A DNA stretch of 64,000 nucleotides, from NCBI RefSeq assembly GCF_030247185.1, contig NC_080570.1, positions 129,138,650 to 129,202,649 of the forward strand, in the 5' to 3' direction. Below the pieces are notes generated by a model that worked only from the letters and a program-made list of their open reading frames with translations, made no database searches and was not told where the DNA came from. This document shows positions 1 through 10,600 of this stretch, piece after piece (within the stretch, counting starts at the first letter, position 1; each line of letters begins with the position of its first letter). Made by a program: the position numbers and the translations under genes. Source of the stretch: Malaya genurostris. Its lineage: Eukaryota > Arthropoda > Insecta > Diptera > Culicidae.

Positions 1-665
1 GCCTGCTTTAAGACTTTGTCTAGTTGAAAATTGCTTCATTTGCTAGTAAGAAAAAAAAAAAACGTTGAATGGTTGCCCTAAAAAAGGTTTCTCGCATAGA
101 TAAAACAGCATTCCATCGTAGGGAAATCGGATTTCCGTACGGCTCTCTGCACGTTGCCACCGTGTGACCAGAGAGAAACCCAGTTCTCGTTACTTGGCAA
201 TAGATGGAGGAAACATTCCGCGGATATTGCACTGCCGGTCGTTAGTTCGTTTGCAGTCGCAGTTATTTCGAGTGGAACGAAATCAATATTCTTGTCGAAA
301 ACTAGTATGCTTCTTTTAGTTTGAAAAATTGGCGTAAGATAAATATGCTAAGATTTTATGAGTTTTTCGTTGAAATGGAAGTTCATAGGGTAAACAAACC
401 CAAACCCGACCGGTACCCGATTTATAATAAAACTTGACCCGAAAAGAACAAATTCTGAACCAATGATACGCTAGACAAAAATAATCACCATATTTCTGCC
501 GACAACGGTGTTATGAGTGTAGGACAGCTGCGAGCAAACGCAAATTCAGCAATCTGTTGTAACAAATTTTCACTATTTCCCACAAGATGCCGCTTCGCTA
601 CCAAATACGTTTAAATACTCGCAACGCACAACGAAGCCACAATAACCCGATTCAATATTTCTTCA
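1..665. other. AT-rich non-coding DNA, nothing recognised
   Basis: No coding pattern, terminal repeat or RNA gene is visible on either strand. Only short open frames without family features occur. Confidence 0.5.
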
Positions 666-945
666 GGAATTCAGATGCAGAATCTAGGTCTGGGATAGGA
701 ATTCATGTCCAAAACTGAAGTCCATGTACATGTTCAGAGTTCAGGTCACGGAAATTTTCGAATTTCTGTCAGGAGCCCAAGTCTAGAACCCAGGTTCAAA
801 ATTCAGGCCCAGAATTCGCTCAGGAATCCAGGTCCATGTTCTGAGACTAGAAATTAAGTGAAGAGTCAAAGTTCAGGATCTAGTTTCAGGTTCTGGTCCT
901 GAATCCAAATCCTTTTTTTTTCTCTGGCCCAGAACCAAAGTTCAA
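666..945. repeat. degenerate word repeat (ttcaggtccagaat-like)
   Basis: About 280 bases are built from loosely repeated 10-15 base words such as 'aattcaggtccagaa', 'gttcagagttcaggtc' and 'caggaatccaggtcc', with no fixed period. Similar word-built stretches lie near 34000-35000, 38090-38850 and 63700-63990. It looks like a very diverged minisatellite. It directly abuts the inverted LINE piece that follows. Confidence 0.55.
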
Positions 946-949
946 GTCC

Positions 950-1262
950 AAGCTGTTTACATTCGTCGTCGAACCAGTCGTTCCTTACGTTCGGAGCCGC
1001 CGTACCTAGCGTTGCTGATGCAGTGCTACCTATGGCAGAACGGATGTCTCTCCAGCCGTCTTCAAGAGTAGCTGCACCAAGCTGCTCTTCCGGTGGTAGT
1101 GCCACTGCCAACTGCTGCGCGTAATCTTGAGCTTCTCCAGCATCCCGGAGCCGCGCGATGTTAAACCACGACGTTCGGTTTCGACGTTTGGTAGCCACCC
1201 TCGAAAGTTTTGAGTGCAGGCATACAGCAACCAAGTAGTGGTCCGAATATATATTCGCACTG
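950..1262 (-). pseudogene. RTE-type LINE, endonuclease-end/linker fragment (inverted 5' part)
   Basis: Read on the minus strand this encodes the end of an apurinic-type endonuclease domain (motif ANIYSDHYLVAV, the SDH box) followed by the linker before the reverse transcriptase (RNDWFDDECK, typical of RTE and related LINEs). The endonuclease N-terminus and everything after the DDEC motif are absent. The open frame continues into low-complexity DNA, so the biological boundary is about 950-955. It lies head to head with the plus-strand reverse transcriptase fragment starting near 1263. The fragment is too short to function. Confidence 0.65.
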
Positions 1263-2290
1263 CTGTAGGTGCCGGATAAACTGACTCGATTGGTCAAAGC
1301 AACGATGGATAGAGTGATGTGCTACGTCCGAGTATCTGGAATGCTCTCGAGTCCCTTCGAATTTCGGAGAGGGCTACGTCAAGGTGATGGACTTTCTTGT
1401 ATCTTGTTCAATATTGCCCTGGAAGGTGTGATTCGAAGAGCGAGGATCGACATGAGTGGCACGATCTTCCGAAATTCCGTACATCTTTTTGGTTTCGCTG
1501 ACGATATTGATATTGTGACACGTAACCTTGAGAAGATGACGGAAACCTACATCGGACTGAAAGCTGAAGCTAGTCGTATCGGACTGGCCATAAATGCGTC
1601 AAAAACAACATACATGAGAGGAAGAGGCTCTAGAGAAGAAACACAACGTCTCCCACCACGGTGACGATATCGAGGTGGTTGACAAGTTCGTGGCTCACTG
1701 GTGACTGCCGATAATGACACCCGCAGAGAAATTCACTGACGTATTTTGGCAGGGAATCGTGCGTACTTTGGACTCAGAAAAACCCTTCGATCGAGAAAAG
1801 TACGCCACCGCACGAAATTGACCATCTACAAAACGCTCATTAGACCGGTTGTTCTCTATGGCCACGAGACGTGGACTATGTTAGCAGAGGACCAACGCGC
1901 CCTCAGTGTTTTCGAAAGAAAGGTACTGAGGACCATCTATGGCGGAGTGCAGATGGTAGACGGAACGTGGAGACGGCGTATGAATCACAAATTGCAACAG
2001 CTGCTAGGGGAACCACCCATCGTACGGACAGCTAAAATGGGCTGGGCATATCATAAGGATGTCGGACGATAGACCAGTGAAAATGATTCTTGAATCTAAT
2101 CCGACTGGTACAAGAAGAAGAGGAGCGCAACGAGCAAGGTGGATCGATCAAGTGGAGAGTGATCTCAGAAGCATCGGTGCCTTGAGTGGCTGACGACGAG
2201 CAGCCATGGACCGAGTTATGTGGAGACGTATGCTTGATACAGCAAAGGACACCCCAGGCCTATAGCTGTTAGGTATGTAAGGTAAGTTTT
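1263..2290 (+). pseudogene. RTE-type LINE, reverse transcriptase 3' fragment
   Basis: The plus strand encodes the middle and C-terminal part of a non-LTR reverse transcriptase in three frames. Residues from 1269 to 1664 carry LRQGDGLSC and the catalytic GFADDID box. After a stop and frameshift, 1746-2072 carries the thumb-like segment with RPVVLYGHETWTM. A further frame from about 2077 to 2262 carries the basic tail (RRRGAQRARW). The fingers domain and endonuclease are not upstream in this orientation; the endonuclease end is inverted just before it. The tail near 2270-2290 (gtaaggtaagt) resembles the short repeats that end RTE elements. The fragment is non-functional. RTE assignment is from motif similarity; JAM1-like elements are known in Aedes. 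Confidence 0.7.
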
Positions 2291-2914
2291 GTACGGGCTG
2301 TGTTTGCTGGGCTCGTCAGACAAGCAAAGTCAAGGGCTCTTGTTACTTTTGTGTGTTAATTAAGCTACAGATTTGACGGATTTGACAATCAAGTGAAGTT
2401 TTTTTTTTCAATATAATTTTCCAATTTCTATCCACTTTTCCGCTCGTGATACTATTATCGACCCAGAATATAGAATTTGGCTAAGAATTTTGAAGAACTG
2501 GAAGTGTATGTATTGGATTTTTGACGATTTCGCTTCACTAGAACCTATGGCAGTTTTCTTATTTGATTCTGATCGTATATGACTGGTGATTGTATTACTT
2601 TACCAACCATGCGTCGCGAGCTCCAGTGTTCCTCAGGGAAGCCATCTGGGATCGTTCATATTTTTACTGTATTTGAAAGATTTGATTATTTTTCTTGGCA
2701 ATGCATGAAACTTTCATTTGCCAGTTGGATTTTCATCAGATTTATCCTAGATTTCTGCCAGTCATAGTTAGTCAAGCATCTAAAAGTGTTGTTGGATTTA
2801 AAACTTTATTTCAAAGACCTCATACAAAATAATAACTTCAAAGCGTCTATGATGCTAGGACTCGACATTCACAATTTTATACCTCGGCTCTGCACAGAAG
2901 CCAGTACCTGTAGT
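2291..2914. other. non-coding stretch, nothing recognised
   Basis: No repeat termini, coding pattern or RNA gene was seen. Two short open frames show no family features. Confidence 0.45.
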
Positions 2915-4185
2915 CAGCGATGTCTGATCTACGGAAATCTCCGTAGATCTACGAATACGAAGATTTACCCCGTAGACAAAATCTACGGAAACTGGATTTT
3001 TTCTACAGATATCTACGGAAATTTGAATTTATCAACGGAAAACTACGCACGGAAAAGCCAGCGATCGCAAAACAACTAAAATATTAGTGGTTTTTCTGAT
3101 TTTGATTGGTTAAAATTTGGTACAACTAATCGACTGTTGTTTTAACTAATCTGTCATTTTTGATTTATCGTGCTAGCAGCTTAGCAACGACACCCAACAA
3201 GTAATGAAACGTTTCAGTTGAGCAATGCCAAAAACCCTGAGCGAACGATGAAACGTTTCAATGAGATGTCACTCGTTCAATTGAGCAAAGACACAATCCC
3301 AGCAAAGTTACTTGTATGCATGAAAGCAAAAAAATATCTCAGTTGTTTCAACCAATTATTCAGTTATTTGAACTTAAAACGCCAATTGCAATAAATATTT
3401 TTTACTGTTAGCCTTTTCGGGTGGCAGCTAAGCGTTCACTGTTAGAATAACGAAATTTTACCTAATTGACTGCTTATATATTTATCACTAAACTCACAAA
3501 GGATATAGAAATGAACCAAAAGATTACAATTCTCAAAAGGGAACTCACCAGAAAAATGGTTACAGGGAGTTAGGAAATTTTTCCTTCACTTACAGAATGG
3601 CTCGCTGGTAAACCTAATGCTACAGATACACTTTCAAGAAAATACAAATAGTACCATTTTACTTTAGCAGCAAATTTTCAAGCGTTAAGCGGTTTTAATA
3701 ACATTGACATGAACTGTCCTAGAATACATTACTCTCAGATGAAATTAAAACATTTATACTGTAGGAATATCTATTTAACACATAGAATACTTGTTTTACA
3801 ATTATATTCTTCTGCATACGTTCACGTACATAAAACGACTACTACGTAACCAACATAAATGGCGTTCATTTATCATTGAAAATTTTCAATATGAAACGCT
3901 TCTGGTGAAATGAAGAGGTTTTTTGTTCTGCCTTTTGCTGTCTTCGTTCTCCGCCAAGTGACAGCATTTGAATACAACAATTTCGGTTACCTGAATGGTT
4001 ATGTCAAAATCAACCGATATGTTAGTTAAATCAACAACATTTTAGTTGAAACAACCAGGGCGTGAAACAACAATTGCAATATTGTAATTTTGTGATCTGC
4101 GGGTTCTCCGTGCGGGAACTAGTTTCATCTGGCGAGCAAAAAAAAAAGCTTCCGAGACAAATTACAATCTACGGAAATGACACTA
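2915..4185 (+). mobile_element. hAT-like MITE, copy split by another element, 3' end lost
   Basis: Starts CAGCGATGTCTGATCTACGG and matches the reverse complement of the intact copy at 6339-6539, including the 'ctacggaaatctccgtagatct' core and the 'tggcgagcaaaaaaa' and 'cttccgagacaaat' segments. The two halves (2915-3047 and 4113-4185) are separated by a ~1.07 kb inserted element. The terminal CTGGCATCGCTG of the family is missing, so the 3' end has decayed or been deleted. Confidence 0.6.
3048..4112. mobile_element. non-autonomous DNA transposon inside the hAT-like MITE
   Basis: The ends are inverted repeats of about 30 bases with roughly 80% identity: left starts cgcacggaaaagcc, right (reverse complement) starts cgcacggagaaccc. 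Flanks belong to the interrupted MITE. There is no transposase frame. The interior is AT-rich and carries repeated 'aaacgtttca' and 'gttgaaacaac' words. TSD length is unclear (2-3 bases at most), so the superfamily is not assigned. Confidence 0.5.
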
Positions 4186-4190
4186 CTACT

Positions 4191-6330
4191 ATTTTATTCG
4201 AAATTCTTCAAAGAATGTTTCTATTTTTATAGAGGTTTCCTAATTTCTAATTTTTCTCGGTTTCTATTGTCAGATTATACAAGTCACAGAAATGATGTTT
4301 ACGAGAGCTTAGAGTCTCTGGCTTCGTATGACAAATCCGTTATCGCAGTAATTGCTATTTCGAAGAAACAATATCAATCTTAAAACTGCTACTAGTCCCA
4401 CATTAAAAGCAAGTTGCTTAAATATTCAGTTTCCAATTAGGGTGGTTTCGTGATCGCAATGAACTCAACAGAAATCGATGCATCGTGGGTGGGTTCACGC
4501 TTTAGCTGAGTAACAGAAAGTCTCTACCAATCTATTGGTGCGGTTATTATTGATTGGTGTGCTTGCACACGGGGTTACACTTGACAAGCTGCTATGCTAA
4601 TGCGGTGCGGATATCGCCTCGGTGTCTGACAGCAGATGCAGCAAGTCTCAGTGCAAGTGTGGAAACAGCATGGATTAGGCACCTCGAGGTATGGCATGAA
4701 ATACGTCTCGTCACGAACGCCCAGACCTGCCAAGTCAAGTGACAACTTGTCAATATTAATAATCAACTTCAAATGTCTAAAACGTGACACTTAAAGCCAA
4801 TTAAATCCTTCTCAGCTCCTTAGTATGTGTTATTCGGCAACCTGTTTCACAAATAAGCTCCCAAAAACAAACCAAAAATCAAACCAAAACATCTGTTCAG
4901 CATCGCCAACGCAGTTTCAGTTTCAATCTCGCGTGTAGTCGAGCTTGTCTAAAATATCGAACACTGCTCGAGTTAAATAAACCGCCCCCAGCAGTGCGAA
5001 AAGAATAACAACTACACTCCAGACACTCGCCGAAATGAGGTGTTTTTGTGTGTGGTTTGCTGGTTTTCTTCTACTTTTGACCCGAGGGAAGACATGCGGG
5101 GTCAGCCCAGATTGTGGCACCGGATTCGTCTGATGCGTCGTTCGAACTGTGTTTCGGTCCAATTTGAAGCACCGGGGATGCACTTTCAGAGGAGCAACCG
5201 AAATCCCGGGGCGGAACCGGGCAACACACGAACGACGGCTCTAATCGAAACGTGCTTAGCGCGCTTCGGGGACGAGTTTCGTCTTCTCCGGGACGGGACG
5301 GACCGGAAACTGAGTAGAAAGATAAATAGTGACACATTAAATGAGTTACAGCAGTTTAATTTAGTTCTTGGTCGGGAAACTACACATTTGTCTTGGCACC
5401 CGCTAATGCCCCGGGTCAGACCGGACAGCTCCGGTCCGGTCCGGTTCGGTTCGGTACGGTTCGCTTTGGTGAACGGGGGAGGTGCGGAATGAAACGGCAC
5501 TTGAATCAGAAAGAATGGAGCAATTTCAACTGAAACAAGTGTGGTGAGACGTTTTATGTGGGTCAGTTTCTAAACCGTTCGGTCCCGTTTCGGTGCACGG
5601 AGAGACGAATCGTTGCCGGAATGTGCGACAGTTTGTTCGGCGGTTTCTTTCTGTCAAACTTGGTGAAGTTTAATTTCCTGATAACGACAAGCTATCTTTT
5701 TTCGTAGGGTACCAAATGTTTCAATGTTGTAAAGTGCAATTTTTCCAGTTTGATTCCGGGCGAGTTAAATTGGTTAGTTTTGAGGATCGCATTTCCATGG
5801 TTCAATACTGTCAGCCTAAATAGTATAGTGCCAATTTCGATAGTCCCACAAAAAAAGGGCCTCACCTTAAAAACAGTTTCTCTTTGTTTACGTTTGCTTT
5901 CCCAAATTATCGGATTGATTTTATATTCGATGCCTTAGCGCAAATTCAGCAGCTGCAAGATTCATATGGGTGGTCTATAATGTAAATGAGACTGAAACAA
6001 ACGTATCCCCAGCAATCCGTTTTAGTTTTATTTATTCGACCAGTTCTACTGTCAAATTTAAAACTGGTATACACTGCCGGTCTATTTTTTCTATATTTGA
6101 AACACAGATAAAACGCGACTGGGGCTGCCAGTTTATTTTGTTATAATTTCTAGATTTAAATTTTAAAACTGACATAAATTATGCGTCTAGAACTAGAACA
6201 CTCCTGAATATGCCCTTACTCTTCACATAACTTTCAAGTTAAAACAACAAGTTTTCGATTTTTTTGTAAACTTTCAAGAAATTGCTGTAATAGTTCCCTA
6301 ACAATCAAAAGAGAAAGTAAACAAAGAGAG
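4191..6330. other. low-repeat non-coding DNA
   Basis: About 2.1 kb without recognised elements. A GC-richer part (about 5040-5650) contains a run of ggtccggt/ggttcggt words. A minus-strand open frame at 4923-5183 has one hydrophobic segment but no splice or family support; see findings. Confidence 0.4.
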
Positions 6331-6338
6331 GCTTTCAT

Positions 6339-6539
6339 CAGCGATGCCAGATAGTAGTAGTGCCATTTCCGTAGATTGGATTTTTCTCGGAAGCGCTGAC
6401 GGTGAAAAGCTTTTTTTTGCTCGCCAGACAAAACTTGTTTCCGTAGTTCTCCGTTGATAAAGTTTATTTTCCGTAGATTTCCGTAGAAAAAATAGATCTA
6501 CGGAGATTTCCGTAGATCTGACATCGCTGGCTGTCATTT
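6339..6539 (-). mobile_element. hAT-like MITE, complete copy (201 bp)
   Basis: Ends are CAGCGATGCCAGAT and ATCTGACATCGCTG, a ~12-14 base inverted repeat. Flanking 8-base duplications are gctttcat (6331-6338) and gctgtcat (6540-6547), one mismatch. The 8-base target and CAG-type ends fit the hAT superfamily. The interior holds 'ccgtagat/atctacgg' palindromes. No coding capacity. Confidence 0.7.
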
Positions 6540-6549
6540 GCAGTTATGC

Positions 6550-7273
6550 CACGCTTAAAAATAGTTACTCAAAAATGAGTAAGATCTCACTCATCTACAG
6601 AAAAAGTGGAACAACTCTAATTTAGAGTAACTCCGAAGTTACTCAAATTTGAGTTCTTACACTGGAAAAGATATTTGGGTAAAATCTACTCATTTACTGA
6701 GTGATTTACTTTATTTGTACATGTATCAAAAATAGAGTAGCTATCACTCAAATTTTGAGTGAAATTTTATTTCACATATACCAAATTTGCAAAAAAATGC
6801 TGCTTTTCTGAGTGTATTATATTAAAATATTAAGTAATTGAACTCAATACTATATCAAGTGGTGGTCGCTTGGAGTAGTGTGTCAATCGCAAATTAACAT
6901 ACATGTCAGTTATGCTCAGGCACCAATCATGCACTTATTCCTCATAAATGACATTTGTGCATATTCGTTTCCATTCTAAAGCACAACACGGAGTTCATCA
7001 TTCCGGTTTTTGTAGACACAACACCGTTTGTGTTAAGCGACTCATCATCGAAATACGCGATCTCACTAACAAAAAATACAACCTGTTGCTACAAATGGTT
7101 ATTACAACTTTTAGACTGATCTTGCGAATAGTAACAAAAAAACGAGCTCTTGCGTTAAACTCAAATTTAGAATAAGAGTTACTCAATATCATTGACGTAT
7201 TTTTGACGTTTCCATGTATCATTTGAAAATGAGTAACTAGTACTCAAACTCTGAGTAACTTTTTCTAAGCGTG
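6550..7273. mobile_element. non-autonomous DNA transposon, TIR CACGCTTA (724 bp)
   Basis: Left end CACGCTTAAAAATAGTTACT, right end (reverse complement) CACGCTTAGAAAAAGTTACT. Both arms then hold several 'actcaaa..tttgagt' style palindromic words. It lies only 10 bases right of the hAT-like MITE. No convincing TSD was found and no transposase is encoded. Confidence 0.55.
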
Positions 7274-7553
7274 TAGAGTGCTCGTCAGTGTCTGCACACA
7301 TTCGATTTCAATTGAATTGAATGAAGTTTTACAGCACTGGTACCAATTATTACCATCTAATTAGTAGAGTCATAACGTTATTTGTCGGGTTGTTCGATTC
7401 CCAACCAACGAATTGTGGAAAAACTAAAAACAATATCTTCGTTTTGGATCCAGGAAGCATTAAAATAGGAAAATATATTCGTCAAATGTGAATTGGTCAG
7501 CATTTTCAGTCAAATGGCTTTCTTTGTTGTGAATTGCAAATTACATTACAAAC
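7274..7553. other. short non-coding spacer
   Basis: Nothing recognised. A 'gttcgattcc' sequence at about 7391 resembles a tRNA B box but no cloverleaf fits. Confidence 0.4.
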
Positions 7554-9335
7554 ATAAAAACGTGTTTAATCCACCTAGCAGTGAGATGATACCTTTTTTC
7601 ATCAATCCGCATGTGTTTTTTGCATGAATATTCTTCGGTGTTTAAATTTTCATGACATTATTTTTATGACCGTCGTTTTAAACGACAATTTGAGATTTTA
7701 CTCACTCATTACTCTGTAATGTCGAAACTGCGAATCGGATCGAATTTGAATCTAAAAGTGTGATAATCGATTAAACATGCCATGATATGTAAGTTCCACT
7801 TTAGAGTTTACGGTAATTTAAGGTACTTCCAGAGCCGGTATTCAGGAACCAGCATAACCCAAACCGATTCGTATGGCCATATGACGAATAAATTACAACA
7901 GTTTTGAGTCCAACTTTGAAGCTTTTCGGAATTGTCATCTTCTATATCGGTTTGAATTTTAAAAATTCATCATCATGTAATTCGAGAATCGGAAGTCATA
8001 ATTGGATAAAATTATTTATTTTGTATGGGACTATAAGTTTATTTTAATTTGAATTTTTAGTTTTTGAAATTCGATCAGACTTTTTTTGAGAAAACGATTT
8101 TACTTTGAGAAACGATTTTGTACTGGAACCGGAATTCTAAAATCGGTATGGCCGAAGTCAGATAAATTCACCTGAGTAGCTGTATAGTTTACATTTGTTT
8201 CAAAATGTTTTAAAATCAGTGTAGACATCTTTGAGAAATCATAGCACGAATTAAATTTTTAGGTGCCTTCTGAATCGAAAACTGAATACCACTAAAACTG
8301 AAAAAAGTTTATTTGATTATCGACTACCCAAATTTGCTAACCCGATAAACCTGATTAGCTTATGTGAAATAAACATTTTTATAACCCTGTATCCCCTAAA
8401 CCGGTAGTTGGATCTGACTGAAAAGCAAGTTGTTTTACAGAATCTTTGAGCTTTTCATTTAAATCCTAGATGATTCTTAGATTTCATTTGAATCTTAGAT
8501 CGGTTCAGCCCTCTACGAGAAGAATGAGTTACACAATTTTGATTTCGTTTCATATATCATCCTGTAGTTCCGGAACCAGAGGTCGGAACCAAACATAATT
8601 CAGGAACTTTGTTTGGGAGCATACGACTTTTCATATGAATCTGAATTTGTAGAAAAGAAATTTTCCGAGAAAATTGAGTGAAATTATTTGTCACACACGC
8701 ATTTGCTGATCTCGACGAACTGATTCGAATTGTATATGGATGTTATGTTCTTCCAGCATTTATTGCTTTAGTAGTTTAAAATAATATAATAAAAAAAAAT
8801 TCTGCCATCATCTGGTTTATATATGTCATATTCGAACGATTATGTTGCCAAAAACGAGCCGTGCTAAAATCGGTCCGAGACTAAATGTCATGAAAAAGGA
8901 TGCAGTCTTTCTGGTACTTAGAAACAATTGTATGTAACAGTATAAAAAATCGTGTTTTCACGTTACTCCCAAGCATTTCTTTGTCATACTGCGCTCAAAA
9001 CTTCTACTACTGGAATAGGGGGAAAAGTCGCTTCCAGAAAAATTTCGATATCTCCGTTAAAAATGGACGGATTTTATCAATCTATGGCTTGTTGGATAGC
9101 TATTATCGTGCGGAATCTAGGTCTGAAAACATATTCTGTTTTCAAGGTCAATTGTGACAGATACTGACATAAAACTTCGTATAACTCAAAAAGTAAACAT
9201 CCGATCTCAAAACCATTCAATAGCGTTTTGGGTGACGGGGAGACCTTTCATTTGCGACTAGTTTGATCAAAATCGGTCCAGCCATATCTGAGATCTCGAC
9301 CTCTTAGTTGACAACACACATACAGACACACACAC

Positions 9336-10446
9336 AAGGGTGCGAAAATTTGACATTTTTTTAAACTGTCGCCAAACATAAGATAGTCACTGCCAACGAT
9401 ACGAGCAGCTGCTACGTTCAACAGTAGCCAACACGCAATGACACGAGAGCTTGGCGCAATCATGAGAGCCACGACACACGACAGCAACATTGAGAGCAGT
9501 TAATTTTGTCGCACTCTCTCACAGCAGTCAAAGCCACAGCGCTCGCGTTGTGGTAGTGTACATACATACTGGATAAGTAGCTGCTTTGTTCATTTTCGGT
9601 CACGGGTTTCGAGAATGTCACGAGTTCAAAATGTCATGACATTTTCATAACGGGACTGTCACCGATCTATGGTGATAAATTGAATGCGAACGGTGGTGTT
9701 TTCATTACCGGTTCAATTTTAGTTTTGAAAAAATTCAATCACAAAGCTAGTTGTGTCAAAACTATTACAACTCTTTACTTAAATTTCATACACGAAGTAT
9801 CAGGAGCGCAGCTTTTGCCTTTCTTGTATGACGCAAAGGCAAGAAATCTCACAGCAGAGACAATAAATTTTGCGCTCCTATTACTTCTAGAATTCTGGTT
9901 CATGCTAAACGGGGTTTAATTTTTTGATCGAAAAAGTGCCTTGAAGTAAATCAACCAACTGTAAATAAAACAAAATCACCCGAATTGCCAGAACGAACCC
10001 ACCATCCACCTGGAAGTCAAAGCATTTACTTTGCTTTTCTCACTGAACCGTTTCCTTCCAACGGGAGTGCAGAGAAACAGAACACGTAAGGATACAGCAA
10101 AAAACCGTCTGCATTGGGAAGCAAGACTTTCTTGTGCATGTCCCCCTACACCCCATGAGAATCGACATAATACGAATTTCAAAGTTGGGCCTTGTTGGCG
10201 ACTGTCTCTCGAAAGTTGTTGAATTTGGAAGGAGCTACTGTGTATTGTGGCTAGCCATTCTCAGATAGAAAAGAGTAGAACAGCTATCGATGAGAGCAAA
10301 CGGCGACATTCACGAGAGAAAATGTCATGAGACCTATGACATTTTTTATCTGCCATAGTCACGGCGAAGTACAATGGGTGACTGCTGTCATTTGTGCGGT
10401 TTGATAGCCTCCTGTTTCGTGTCATTTTCCAGTACCGTTCGCAACC

Positions 10447-10449
<3 letters not shown>
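9336..10449. mobile_element. hAT-like non-autonomous element in a CA microsatellite
   Basis: Repeat R is contiguous up to the CA tract at 9335 and resumes in a CA tract at 10450. The intervening 1.1 kb has ends aagggtgcgaa and (reverse complement) CAGGGTTGCGAA. Both subterminal regions carry 'aatgtcatga' words (9615-9650 and 10310-10345). CAGGG ends suggest hAT. The 8-base target cannot be defined inside the CA repeat. No transposase frame. Confidence 0.5.

Positions 10450-10484
<35 letters not shown>
10450..10484. repeat. (CA)n microsatellite
   Basis: Uninterrupted CA dinucleotides following the right end of the hAT-like insertion. It is part of repeat R. Confidence 0.9.
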
Positions 10485-10486
<2 letters not shown>

Positions 10487-10600
10487 GGACATTTGCTCAA
10501 TTCGTCGAGCTGAATCGAATGGTATTTGTCATTCGGCCCTCTGGGCCTCGGAAAAATTTTCTAAAGTTTGAGCGAATTCTATACCTATTTTTTATATTTA

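Larger units (their letters stand above)
7554..10600 (+). repeat. long dispersed repeat R, forward copy (split)
   Basis: A repeat of about 1.9 kb starts at 'cgtgtttaatccacctagcag' and runs to about 9335, continuing at 10450-10600 after an inserted element. The same sequence lies in reverse orientation between 26025 and 14725. Matching landmarks include 'tgaatctaaaagtgtgataat' (7750) and 'ggtacttagaaacaattgta' (8920). It carries a CA microsatellite and the 'gagatctcgacctcttagttg' block (9290). It has no coding capacity. Its start resembles the shorter FamA repeats at 15255 and 43848, so it may be a longer member of that family. Confidence 0.7.

Noticed and set aside
5040..5500. Overlapping 88-150-codon frames on both strands
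   Set aside because: They arise from a GC-richer segment with ggtccggt words; no frame shows domain features.
7375..7410. tRNA gene suggested by a gttcgattcc B-box-like motif
   Set aside because: No T-arm with a 7-base loop, no matching A box or acceptor stem upstream.
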